Positions 34,402-46,400 of a DNA stretch of 47,452 nt are shown here, piece after piece. Each line of letters starts with the position of its first letter. Position 1 is the stretch's first letter. The stretch covers positions 454,890-502,341 of the forward strand of contig NW_014577071.1 in the NCBI RefSeq assembly GCF_000485595.1. The letters run 5' to 3'. This stretch comes from Priapulus caudatus (Eukaryota; Priapulida; Priapulimorpha; Priapulimorphida; Priapulidae). The translations under genes and the position numbers were made by a program. The notes beneath the pieces are model-generated. The model did not search any database. It worked only from the letters and a program-made list of their open reading frames with translations, and had not been told where the DNA came from.

Positions 34402-34728
34402 CTATTTGATGAACGGAGGTGGGAAATTAGTCACTACCAAACGCCGCCGGTAGTGAGCGCGCTCCAGATTTAGATTGGAAATCTCTCGCGCGCGATAACC
34501 AGTTAAGACGGTGGAATGTTGCCGCGTGCGTTTATTACCTGCCTGTAGCTGCCCCATCTCGTTAATGATATTCGCGAGGCGTTTCGACGGCGCCGATTTT
34601 AGACACGTGCGCGTGTGTATTGTAGGTGGCACGTCGCTGACTGCCGCGGCTCTGTCAGTTGTGTTAGTTGTGCGTTGATTGAGCTCAGAGTGGTGCTTAA
34701 CACCAGTAATTCCTAGATAATCACTCAT
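34402..34728 (-). CDS. Hypothetical ORF, 108 codons, possible first exon
   Basis: Reads MSDYLGITGVKHHSELNQRT onward to VVTNFPPPFIK with balanced composition in a CpG-richer patch. A possible donor (GCAG|GTAATA) lies inside, after KRLANIINEMGQLQAG. No family is recognised, and no second copy exists to test conservation. Chance is quite possible. Confidence 0.2.
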   Translation of the reverse strand: MSDYLGITGVKHHSELNQRTTNTTDRAAAVSDVPPTIHTRTCLKSAPSKRLANIINEMGQLQAGNKRTRQHSTVLTGYRAREISNLNLERAHYRRRLVVTNFPPPFIK

Positions 34729-34734
34729 AACACC

Positions 34735-34804
34735 GTTGCTAAACAGTCGCTAACACGTCATGGTTGCTAACACAGCGTCGCTAAACGTCATCGTTGCTAA
34801 CACG
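34735..34804. repeat. Short tandem repeat, about 29-31 bp x 2.5
   Basis: Units start GTTGCTAA and contain GTCGCTAA followed by ACGTCAT. Two full units and a partial one lie just upstream of the minus-strand ORF. Confidence 0.7.
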
Positions 34805-34937
34805 CGGTATGGTGTAAAACGCCTGCGCACGAAGTGCGCTGAACTATGGCGGCGTTTTAAGTTTGTATAAATTTTTTGGGCACTAAGGCTTTGCGTTACT
34901 AGTTATCGTGTAAGACAAAAGTAGACGATGAAGACGA

Positions 34938-34953
34938 AGAGAGAGCGAACGAA

Positions 34954-35002
<49 letters not shown>

Positions 35003-35074
35003 GAGAACGAGCGAAAAATAACGAGAGATAGATAGATAGATAGACAGATACATCAATAGATAGATAGATACATC

Positions 35075-35111
<37 letters not shown>

Positions 35112-35268
35112 TATAGATAGATAGATGAGAGATCGATAGATCGATAGATCGATCGAATAGACCGATAGATCGATAGATAAGATAGATAGTATAGATAGAT
35201 AGATATGATAGATAGATAGATAAAGTAGTATATATATGATAGAGACACACGAGAGAGAGAGAGAGAGA
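34938..35268. repeat. (GA)n and (GATA)n microsatellites
   Basis: GA-rich at 34938-35000, GATA-rich at about 35021-35235, then GA again at 35250-35268. It abuts the left edge of D3 copy 1. Ser/Tyr/Leu ORFs on the minus strand are repeat translations. Confidence 0.95.
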
Positions 35269-35886
35269 GAGTTGAAATTGAATTATACCGAGTATATTAC
35301 TGGCATGCTATGCAACAGAGGGACTATTCAGGATGCGCGTTAACATGTGTCAACGTGCGAATATTAGCAACCAGCGTCAATGCGTAACATACATCTGTCA
35401 ACACGAGATTGAAGTTTGCACTCAGTACAAGATTAGTTTAGTCAGTGGTACGAGTCGTAAAAGAAAGTACTCTGTGAATTAGTACTCTCAAGAAATTCTA
35501 CTAGTCGCCTACTTTAATATATCTCGTTTAGCTCTGAATGCCAATTTACTCCATTACGGCCCCCTGCGTACCAGTAAATATCGCCTAGTAGTACGAGCAA
35601 ACACAACTAGGCAAGTTTGATAAAGATCGGGCGAAAATGATAGGAAAGGTATTTGGCAAACGCAAAATGATAAGATCCGGTTTCGACCATTCATTAGCAC
35701 TTGTACTAAAACAGCGGGAGGGGAGGACAGGGTGGCGTTCGGCTACCCAATAAATGATATTGGTGGTGTTGTATATCTTTACTGTATGTTTCTCGTAACA
35801 GTGACAACCAGTATCAGTTTCTAGCCACAGTATTAACAACAGGAGTGGCGTAATATGTAGAAGATCGCATAATACATAATCATTAT

Positions 35887-35941
35887 ATCAGGAGTGAATA
35901 ATACTAGATTCTAATACACTCTATTATCATTCACTCCTGAT
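35887..35941. repeat. Palindromic hairpin element (TATCAGGAGTGA member)
   Basis: Left arm ATCAGGAGTGAATAATA (35887-35903) faces TATTATCATTCACTCCTGAT (35922-35941). They match except for a 3-nt bulge, with an 18-nt loop. The copy at 42964-43018 is identical. Confidence 0.7.
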
Positions 35942-36297
35942 TATATTTATAGGATATAGAGCGCGGTATAATATATATTTTATAATTTCATTCCTGGTAG
36001 TATGTTTTGCGACACTAAACTGAATATTCGAGCGAGATTTGTTTTTATTCACATAAACGTTTTAATGTTACCTGATGTTACGCGCACGAGAAAACGATGT
36101 ATGAAAATGTAATCTTAGAATGTAAAATATATCAGTGGTTTCTTTGCTTTGATATTTTTGTACCAATGCGTCAGACTTGGAATTGGAATGACTGACTATA
36201 CGATGCTTTAATAACAATAACAACAACAACAATAATAATAATAATATCGAAAGATGTATTTTTTGCACATATATATACACACACACATATATATTAT

Positions 36298-36329
36298 TCA
36301 AGAGCTAATAATACCTTATTATTAGCTCT

Positions 36330-36332
<3 letters not shown>
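36298..36332. repeat. Palindromic hairpin element (TCAAGAGCTA member)
   Basis: Perfect 16-bp arms TCAAGAGCTAATAATA (36298-36313) and TATTATTAGCTCTTGA (36317-36332) with a 3-nt loop, followed by (TA)n and then the N gap. The copy at 43354-43410 has 27-bp arms because TA flanks both sides. Confidence 0.8.
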
Positions 36333-36375
<43 letters not shown>

Positions 36376-36397
36376 CTAATGTAAATAATTAGACATG

Positions 36398-37163
36398 NNN
36401 NNNNNNNNNNNNNNNNNNNNNNNNNNNNNNNNNNNNNNNNNNNNNNNNNNNNNNNNNNNNNNNNNNNNNNNNNNNNNNNNNNNNNNNNNNNNNNNNNNNN
36501 NNNNNNNNNNNNNNNNNNNNNNNNNNNNNNNNNNNNNNNNNNNNNNNNNNNNNNNNNNNNNNNNNNNNNNNNNNNNNNNNNNNNNNNNNNNNNNNNNNNN
36601 NNNNNNNNNNNNNNNNNNNNNNNNNNNNNNNNNNNNNNNNNNNNNNNNNNNNNNNNNNNNNNNNNNNNNNNNNNNNNNNNNNNNNNNNNNNNNNNNNNNN
36701 NNNNNNNNNNNNNNNNNNNNNNNNNNNNNNNNNNNNNNNNNNNNNNNNNNNNNNNNNNNNNNNNNNNNNNNNNNNNNNNNNNNNNNNNNNNNNNNNNNNN
36801 NNNNNNNNNNNNNNNNNNNNNNNNNNNNNNNNNNNNNNNNNNNNNNNNNNNNNNNNNNNNNNNNNNNNNNNNNNNNNNNNNNNNNNNNNNNNNNNNNNNN
36901 NNNNNNNNNNNNNNNNNNNNNNNNNNNNNNNNNNNNNNNNNNNNNNNNNNNNNNNNNNNNNNNNNNNNNNNNNNNNNNNNNNNNNNNNNNNNNNNNNNNN
37001 NNNNNNNNNNNNNNNNNNNNNNNNNNNNNNNNNNNNNNNNNNNNNNNNNNNNNNNNNNNNNNNNNNNNNNNNNNNNNNNNNNNNNNNNNNNNNNNNNNNN
37101 NNNNNNNNNNNNNNNNNNNNNNNNNNNNNNNNNNNNNNNNNNNNNNNNNNNNNNNNNNNNNNN
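36398..37163. other. Assembly gap of 766 N
   Basis: Lies within (TA)-rich sequence after a hairpin. D3 copy 2 crosses the equivalent point in about 45 bp of TA repeat. The open frames spanning this gap are artefacts. Confidence 0.98.
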
Positions 37164-39540
37164 TAATATTATATATATATATATAATATTATATATATAT
37201 ATTATATATATATGGATCACTAGGGTAAATGTTGAAACTTGAGCTAATTGAAAGTTAACGCGCAATAAATAGTTGTATTATTTGTGGAATAGTTTTCAGA
37301 GGGATTATTTTTGACATTTGCGATGTTTAACAAAACTGCAAAATAAAGTTCCTCGTATACATCTATATAGTTAGTCGTTATTTTAGGCTTGAATTTTGAA
37401 AACGCTTGCAAATTGAGGTATCATCATAGCTCCGTATACGGTACGACGCGGTTTTAACACGAGGCTTTAATTTTCTTGATGTAAGTGACGCTGTGCTTAT
37501 ATGCTATTCCGCCCTAATAGACACGACATTTCACGCCTGTCTGTACAACGCAAAACGCGAAATATATCTACTTGCGCCGGCTTTGACGAAAATGTTTAAT
37601 CAAGATCGAAACGCCGAACCGACAAATATTATCTAACGCAGATAAAATTCAGCTGTTACGGCTATTTCAGGCCACTATATTATGATTGTCGTTGTTCGTT
37701 ATAACTGTCCACAAGGCATGCACCGGAGCTTCATCAAAGGTCGCGGGGTAGTAAGTGGCGTTCAACCTTGTGCAAGCGGACCACAACGTCGCTGTGGTAA
37801 GGTAATACGGAGTCATGCAGGTTAATACGCAGGTCGAACGAATGTGTCAAACCGTATCGTCGATTTTTACGAATTTATTTAAATAAATTCACACGTTGCG
37901 ATATTATGTTAACTCTGAAATCCAGCGCTATTTCTCTGCGGTTTCACATCTACGATTGCTTTTTAGAGATTAAATTAGAATTTCTCTTTCCGCCTTTCGT
38001 GAAATACCTCTGCTTATGACACGTAAAAGGAAGTATTGTTCCTACGAAAAACAACTTATATTATTATTCTTATTTTTATTTTTTATTAAGATTTCCTTTG
38101 CGGCTATAGATTCATTTTTCTCCTCAACCGTAAAAGAAAGGTATTAGCTTCATACGAAAAACAATGATTATTATCAATAAAAATTCACTAAATTTAAAGA
38201 AATCCCTTTAGTTCACCTGCATTATATTTGTTGGCAAATTAAACAGCAAGGGTCACAGCATTCTGCCATATTGCCGTCTGTTGAGAGGCACTGATTACGT
38301 AGCACATGGACTCGCGTGACCCGCAAAATACTGTAATGAGAACTAATGAAGTCCTGTCATTGTTGTAGGCCCGTGTAATTGGTTGGTTGTGTTGTGTGTA
38401 TACATATTTGTTTGCCAATTTGATGTGTGTTAATCGATCGGACGACGCGTACTACGCCTTCTACGTCTCTTAACTCTATTAGCTTTTTAAACCGACAATA
38501 GTGAGTGCACGTTCGTATGCTACAGCTACGGTTCTTGATTGAATTGTGTCTTGTGATAACTGGACATTCATGTTAAATCAGCTAGTGCAGCCATTTGGAG
38601 TGTGTTGTGTGTGTGGGCGTGTATTTGTGGAGTCCCTGGTCGCGACCCCAAACGTAGTCTTATGGCATCGGGGGTGACAGCGCGATTTTCGATGAGAGGG
38701 GTTAAATAGAATTCAACAAACATGTTATTTTTTTTGATTTTGTCCACGCGGTCACTACGCGAAATACTGACTTTTAGTTTCTACGCTGTTACTGTATGCA
38801 GTGAAGGCGAAAAAATATGCTCTACATCAGTGCGTCATCGTGCATAAATAGGTTCTCACATCTACATTGCAGGTACTTATTCGCAATAATTATCACTAGA
38901 AGAAGTGCTGAGTACTGGTTGGAATTCAATAATAGCCATTCATAGCTGATTTAGCCCTTAAATGCTCAAACACGTCATAGTAATTCGTTTGAAAATGGCT
39001 ATGATTTGGATAAAAGACGGCATGAATTGCGACTATGACGATAAAAATGATTGAACAACCGCAAATGAAGGGAACACAGGACGTTTCATATGAATCGATC
39101 GTTAATTGTTCGACGATCTCATGAAGCGTTGGAACCAAGACATGTGTTGGGAACGAATAAATTTACTGAAACACCAGAGTCAACATTTCTAAATATATAA
39201 TTTAGTGTTTGATATCGATATTATCCTTACACGCGAGTGTATCGTTTAGCAGGCATGATAATTCGTTTCGAAAATGCTGCCGTATAGTTTCCCGATTGAC
39301 CAGAAACAAGTATAGTTGCCTACAATCATTCGTAATGTACCCCAGCACATGGATTGCGAGCACAACTGTGTCAAAGGTCGGCGCCTATTAATCCATAAGC
39401 CGAACTGAGGTTATCGCAAGTTTCGTTGATTCTGGGGTAGGGCTGCCAGAAGACCTTTCGACGTGACCGATTGTGTCCGAGGGGTACGTAAGGTTCGGCC
39501 AGTACGCAATCCACGTGATCGACACGTGAATAGGTCGTGA
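37164..39540. other. D3 interior, no gene recognised
   Basis: AT-rich sequence with frequent stops. ORFs such as 38926-39138 are broken by indels in copy 2 and lack splice context. Confidence 0.4.
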
Positions 39541-39927
39541 CGTAGTAGGTTCGTGGGGGGCAGCTGTAGTGCGTCCAGGAAACGAACCGGAGGTGTCTTC
39601 ATTTCGTTTCGCGCCATCTGCTTTTCTTTTTTTGAAATCGCAAATTTGGATGTTTTATTTCGTATGTTTCGCTCCACGCTTCGTGAGTTCAGATACAGAG
39701 ATGCAGAAAGCGGCGCCACCTGTGGTGCAGAGGCTGCGATGCGGGGCCTGTCAAATCTCTTTGTAGTCGGACCGTCAGACGGCGCCGAAATAATTATTGA
39801 ATTATTCAGCGGGTATTTTGCTTCGCAGCGAAAAATTCCTCATTTAAAAGATACAGTTTGAGGATGACAACCCGTCGATGTAAAAACGAATAAAACACAG
39901 GACTCACTCATGCCTTAAAGATTCGCA

Positions 39928-40400
39928 TTGAGTACAACCAACCAAACGCCCTGCGCCGTAGCGTGCACGCATACCAATAGTCAGCCACGGAGCAACGCAC
40001 TCTTGCACGCCCATAAATGTTCGCCTGCGCACGCGACACCATCACGTAACGGACACACTTCTTGCACGCAGCGCCACAGTTCGTTACGCACGCACTCTTG
40101 CACGCACACACTTGCAACGCGCTTTCTCGCACACGCGCGCTACCGCGCAGTACAGCCGCACTCAAGCGACTACGGGAGTACAGCGCCAGTTGTCCACAAT
40201 AATTTGCTCGGATTTTGCATCAAGGCACGCGAGCGGCCCACAACGATTTTCGGCCGGCGCGAAATGCAGGTTCGTGCATGGCCTAACAGAACTCACGCGG
40301 CGCGGCCGCGCATTTTTCTGTTCTACCCGAAGCCGAGCAGAAAAGACGTGGGCTCGTCACGGAAAACCCCATTGTGTGCGGCGACTGGCGCCCACCCGAG
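39928..40400. repeat. CpG-rich patch with repeated CACTCTTGCACGC motif
   Basis: The 13-mer CACTCTTGCACGC or close variants occur near 39989, 40048 and 40091, among other ACGC-rich blocks. D3 copy 2 has it near 45957, 46006 and 46038. The patch might be a CpG island or a decayed minisatellite. The ORFs there are frame-shifted between copies. Confidence 0.5.
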
Positions 40401-41145
40401 CGCTTTCGCTGCAGGCGAAGCTCCGAGCTATGCATGAATCTTTTACAGGCGTCCTTCCATAGAGTGTACTCACGTCTATTGCGTCCGATGATTTGGCTTA
40501 GCTCTAAAGATGTTTTATAGAATGGTAAATTGATTCACGTTATTACTTTGCGAATAAGGGTCGAATGCCGGTCACGCGCTTTCGATTCCTTAAGTGGTTA
40601 ATGCGGGATTGGGAACGGTGATACTGCTGATTTTAGGCGATCTCGGTAGTTTTGGATTAATTTGCTATGAGGCTCACTGCGTCGTGCAACTTATATTCAT
40701 GTAATTCCGAACCGAGTCGCGACGTGGACTGGGGCCACTTTGGAACAACAATGCGTGGCGCTTATTTTATTGGGTCATGGTGATTTGCGGTTTCAGTGGG
40801 CCGAATGTACTCGTGTTAAATAAGAATAAATTAAACACGAACTTATTATTAAAGGATACAAATGAATACTAACAATAAATAACAACAATAAATTAATTTC
40901 GTGTGGCAGATTGAACACCACACAGACCCCCCTGTATGTTAGAGTGAAATGTAAGATTTTATATATATCATGACCTGAACAAAAGCTTGAATGGTAGTTC
41001 TGCAAAGCCAAGCTGTAAGGAATATTTGGCATATTCCCCACCATATAATCAGGGAAACGTACGAATTAGCTCAGGGCTATGTTAGTAACTCGACGAAAAC
41101 TAGAATAACGTGAATATAATCGCACGTTAACATCACCGGCTGACA

Positions 41146-42320
41146 AATGCGAATTTCGACGACAATACATAGCTGTAAAGCGAACTGAAAAATTATCAAA
41201 AGCTCGCGGTCTTTTATAAATAAAGAAAAGCCTTATCACAGTTCCATTGTGTTTACACTTTGTCAACAGGAGATAGAGTTCTGTTCTAATGTTCGGGGGA
41301 GGATATCCGGTCTAAAAAATAGGACCGGCCATCTGGCTATTCTCTCACTTAGAAAAGGTCCGGGTTAATTAACAAAATTACACAAATTACATGGTATATG
41401 CACGAGTGATTATTATTTAACAAGTTTCACGGTTTTGTCACGGGTGCAGCGTCCCTGCTGCTTACTCTAAAGCTCACGCTAGTTTGTGATGCATAGCACA
41501 ACGCGCTACTACATTCATACAGCATCCCGGCTGCGTTAGCATGCCTCTATCGCGCCCTGATCGATTAGCCTAATCGATGTCTGTGTTCGATTAGCTTAAG
41601 CGATGAGAGTGACCGATCAATAATTATTATCGAGCGTGATTGATTAATTATAAGCGCGACTGGTAAATGAGAGTGATTGGATATGTGCCTCGTGGAGCTT
41701 TATTTACGAGTAAGGCTGCTTTCATACGCGTTTTAATAACGATCGAATACGTGTAAATATATATTATTAAAATGTTCGCTTTTTTTATCTGAGCACTTTG
41801 TAGCATTTTACACTGGCCAAACTGGAAGTTGAAATTCTTCCAAAAAATATCAAAACTAGCTCTACGTTCTCGTGCCGCAATTGTTGCCATGCGACGAATG
41901 CCAGGGCATGCTCTAACAGTGTGCCAAAGCTCATGCTTGTATCATCAAAGTCACAATTCCTTCCAATATTACACATATCTGCCGGGCTATATGCTGCTAT
42001 ATAGGCTTAGAATTTGGTTCGGCGTTTTTTGCAAAAAGACACCATTATTTGGAAAGTAATAACGGATACATGATGCGGATGTGAAATGATAACGCTGCCC
42101 CGATGATGCTCAAGCGGATGTACGAATACTCATCTATAATTATTCGGTGTCTAGCTCATATCGCTCTAGGTTAAGGGTCGGAAGGAATCGGAGTTAAAGA
42201 GCAGTTCAGATGCGATGTGGTAAGCTTCTGCGGTTAGATTACCAAGGTTCCTGTTCAATTGGAGATTTCCTTTGCAACTGTGGGCTACGATGCATTCATA
42301 GCGTAGTGAGCACTTATAAA

Positions 42321-42327
<7 letters not shown>
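41146..42327. other. Unique spacer between D3 copies, with homeodomain-type palindrome
   Basis: No gene is supported. Overlapping ORFs on both strands at 41648-42059 have no splice or family support. A perfect 19-bp palindrome ATCGATTAGCCTAATCGAT lies at 41560-41578, with related CGATTAG and GATCAATAATTATTATCGA sites to 41633. Confidence 0.45.
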
Positions 42328-42351
<24 letters not shown>

Positions 42352-42352
42352 T
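42328..42352. repeat. (GA)n microsatellite
   Basis: A GA run marking the left edge of D3 copy 2, as at 35250-35268 for copy 1. Confidence 0.9.
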
Positions 42353-42963
42353 TGAAACTTGAATGTATACCGAGTATATTACTGCATGCTACTGCAACAG
42401 AGGGACTATTCAGATGCGCGTTAACATGTGTCAACGTGCGAATATTAGCAAACCAGCGTCAATGCGTAACATACATCTGTCAACACGAGATTGAAGTTTG
42501 CACTCAGTACAAGATTAGTTAGTCAGTGGTACGAGTCGTAAAAGAAAGTACTCTGTGAATTAGTACTCTCAAGAAATTCGTACTAGTCGCCTACTTTAAT
42601 ATATCTCGTTTAGCTCTAATGCCAATATTTACTCCATTACGGCCCCCTGCGTACCAGTAAATATCGCTAGTAGTACCAGCAAACACAACTAGGCAAGTTT
42701 GATAAAGATCGGGCGAAATGATAAGAAAGGTATTGGCAAACGCAAATGATAAGATCCGGTTCGACCATCATTAGCACTTGTACTAAAACAGCGGGAGGGG
42801 AGGACAGGGGTGGCGTTCGGCTACCCAATAAATGATATTGGTGGTGTTGTATATCTTTACTGTATGTTTCTCGTACAGTGACAACCAGTATCAGTTTCTA
42901 GCCACAGTATTAACAACAGGAGTGGCGTAATATGTAGAAGATCGCATAATACATAATCATTAT

Positions 42964-43018
42964 ATCAGGAGTGAATAATACTAGATTCTAATACACTCTA
43001 TTATCATTCACTCCTGAT
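42964..43018. repeat. Palindromic hairpin element, D3 copy of 35887
   Basis: Base-for-base copy of 35887-35941. Confidence 0.7.
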
Positions 43019-43353
43019 TATATTTATAGGATATAGAGCGCGGTATAATATATATTTTTATAATGTCATTCCTGGTAGTATGTTTTGCGACACTAAACTG
43101 AATATTCGAGCGAGATTTGTTTTTATTCACATAAACGTTTTAATGTTACGCGCACGAGAAAACGATGTATGAAAATGTAATCTTAGAATGTAAAATATAC
43201 AGTGGTTTCTTTGCTTTGATATTTTTGTACCAATGCGTCAGACTTGGAATTGGAATGACTGACTATACGATGCTTTAAAACAATAACAACAACAACAATA
43301 ATAATAATAATATCGAAAAGATGTATTTTTTGCACATATATATACACACACAC

Positions 43354-43396
43354 ATATATATATATCAAGAGCTAATAATACCTTATTATTAGCTCT

Positions 43397-43410
<14 letters not shown>
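43354..43410. repeat. Palindromic hairpin element with 27-bp perfect arms
   Basis: Arms 43354-43380 and 43384-43410 are perfectly complementary, core TATCAAGAGCTAATAATA, loop CCT. (TA)n continues to about 43440. Confidence 0.85.
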
Positions 43411-43445
<35 letters not shown>

Positions 43446-46400
43446 GATCACTAGGGTAATGTTGAAACTTGGCTAATGAAAGTTAACCGCAATAATAGTT
43501 GATTATTGGTGGAATAGTTGTTCAGGGGAATTTTTAACATTTGCGATTTTAACAAAACGCAAAATAAAAGTTCCTTATATCACTATATAGTTAGTCGTTA
43601 TTTTAAGAGCTTGAATTTTGAAACGCTTGAAAATGATGTATCATCATAGCTCTGTAAGGTACGACGCGAGTTTACACGAGGCTTTAATTTTGATTAAGTG
43701 ACCGCTGTCTTATATGCTTTCCGCCTATACGACAAACGATTTCACGCTGTCTGTACAACAAACGCGAAATATATTACTGCGCCGCTTTGACGAAAATGTT
43801 TAATCAAGATCCGAACCCGAACCGACAAATATTATTAACGCAGAAAAAATCACACGGCCAGCCACTATATTATGATTGACGTTGTGTTATAACTGTCACA
43901 AGGCATGCACCGGAGATTCATCAAGAGGGGGGGGGTAGTAAGTGGCGTAAACCTTGTGCAAGCGGCGTCGCTTGGTACAGGTATACGAGTCATGCAGGTA
44001 ATACGCAGGTGTGTAAACCGTACGTCGCTTTTACGAATATTAAAAAATCACACGCTTGCGATATTATGTTACTCTGAAATCCAACGCTATTTCTCTGCGT
44101 TCACTCTACGATTTTAGAGTTAAATTAGATCTCTTTCGCGCGTGAATCACCTCTGCTTATGACCGTAAAATGAAGTATTGTTTCCTACGAAAAACAACTT
44201 TATTATTATTTTATTTTTTATTTTTTATTAAGATCTTCTTTGCGCATGATTTATTTTTCTCCTCAACCGTAAAAGAAAGTATTGCTTCATACGAAAAACC
44301 AACTGAATTATTATAATAAAAATTCACTAAATTAAAAAAATCCCTTTAGTTCACCTGCCATTTATTTGTTGGCAATAAACAGCAAGGGTCAAGCATTCTG
44401 CATATTCGCCGTCTGTTGACGAGGCACTGATTACGTAGCACATGACCTCGCGTGACCCGACAAATAACTGTAATGAGACTAATGAAGTCCTGTCAAGTTT
44501 TACCTGTCAAGGTGTACAGCCGCCAAGGCATTAATCGATACACGAACGCGTACACGCAATTCACGCTCTACTCATTAGCATTTTAAACCGAACAAAGTGA
44601 TGCAGTCGTAATGCTACAGCTAGTCTGATTGAATTGTGTTTGTGATAACCCCACATTCATGTTAAATTCAGCTGTTGCAGCATTGATTTGCTTATGACCC
44701 TGGTCGCGACCCACAAACGTAGTCTTATGGCATCGGTGACAGCGCGATTTCTAACTTAAATAAGAAATTCAATACGGGGTATCACACAAATGTTATTTTT
44801 TTGATTTCTGATTACCACGCAGTCACACGCGAAATCTGACTTTTAGTTCTACGCTGTACTGTATCAGAGGAAAAATATGCTTACATCAGTGCAGTCATCG
44901 TGGCATAATAGTTTCTCACATCTACATTGCGGTACTATCGCAATATATTATCACAAGAAGAATGCTGAGTACTGGTTGGAATTCAATAAATAGCCATTAG
45001 GCTGATTAGCCCTTAAATGCTCAAACACGCTCATGTAATTCGTTTGAAAATGAGCATGATTTGGATAAAGACGGCCAATGAATTAGCGTATAGCGATAAA
45101 AATAATTGAAACCTCAAAGAGGACAAGGACGTTTCATATGAATCGATCGTTTTGTTCGAACGTATCTCATGAGCGTGGAAACCAAGACATGTGTTTGGGA
45201 ACAATAATTTACTGAACACCAGGTCAACATTTCTAATATATATTTAGTGTTTGATATCGATATTATCCTTACACGCGAGTGATCCGTTTAGGCAGGCATA
45301 TAATTTTTTCGAAGCTGCCGTATAGTTTCCGATGACAGAAACAAGTTAGTTGCTACAAATCCATTCGTAAGTATCCAGCCACATGACTGCCGAGCACAAC
45401 GTGTCAAGGTCGCGCCTATTAATCCATAAGCGAACTGGGTTATCGCAGTTCGTTGATTCTGGGTAGGGCTGCCAGAAGACCTTTCGAGTGACCGAGTGTG
45501 CCGAGGGTACGTAAGGTTGGCCACGTACGCATCCACGTGATCGCACGTGATCAGGTCGTGACGTAGTAGTTCGTGGGGGCAGCTAGTGTGCGTAGGAACG
45601 AACCAGGGAGTGTTCATCGTTCGCGCATCTGCCTTCTTCTTTTTTTGAAATCGCAAATTTGGATGTTTTACTTCGTATGTTTCGTCCACGCCTTCGTGAG
45701 TTCAGATAAGAGATGCAGAAAGCGCGTGTGGTGCAGGGGCGAGCGCCTGTCAATCTTTTGTACGGACCTCGCGCGAAATAATAATTATTATTCGCGGTAT
45801 TTGCTTCCAGCGAAAATCCTCTTTAAAAATACAGTTGAGATGAAACCCGTCGTGTAAAACCGAATAAAACACAGACTCACTCATGCTAAAGATTCGCATC
45901 TGGTAAACCCAACAAACGCCCGCGCGTAAGCGTGCACGCACACCATAGTACACGCACGCACTCTTGCACGCATGTTCGCGCGCACGCACACCATCGTAAA
46001 CGGACACACTCTTGCACGCACGCACGTTCGTACGCACGCACTCTTGCACGCACACACTTGCACGCGCTTTCTCGCACACGCGCTACCGCGCATACAGCCG
46101 CATAAGCGCCTACGGGGTACACGCAGTTTCCACATAATTGCTCGATTTTGCATCAAGGCAGCGAGCGGCCCACACGATTTTCGGCCGGCGCGATGCAGTT
46201 CGTGCATGGCTAACAGAACTCACGCGCGCGCGCGCATTTTCTTTCTCCCCGAGCCGAGCAGAAAAGACGTGGGCTCGTCACGAAAACCCCCATTGTGTGC
46301 GCACTGGCGGCCCACCCGACGCTTTGTGCACGAAGCTCCGGCATGCATGAATCTTTTACAAGCGTCTTCCATAGTGTGACCACGTCTAATTCGCGATGAT

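Larger units (their letters stand above)
35268..41145. repeat. Duplication D3, copy 1
   Basis: Collinear with 42352-47010. It starts right after a (GA)n tract (GAGTTGAAA.TTGAA) and ends near 41145 (CTGACAAATGCG), after which the copies diverge. It contains two hairpin elements, the 766-N gap and a CpG-rich patch at 39930-40400, but no gene I can support. Confidence 0.85.

Noticed and set aside
34883-35250. Ser/Tyr/Leu-rich minus-strand ORFs
   Set aside because: Translations of GA and GATA microsatellites.
36294-37265. A 323-codon and a 263-codon open frame
   Set aside because: Almost entirely Ns in the assembly gap.
39553-39861. Open frame of about 100 codons in D3 copy 1
   Set aside because: The frame is broken several times in copy 2, has no splice context and no recognisable domain.
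41648-42059. Overlapping ORFs on both strands (MATIAARERRASFDIFWKNF and relatives)
   Set aside because: I considered a decayed transposase read with a frameshift, but no catalytic motif or terminal repeats are visible and the frames conflict.
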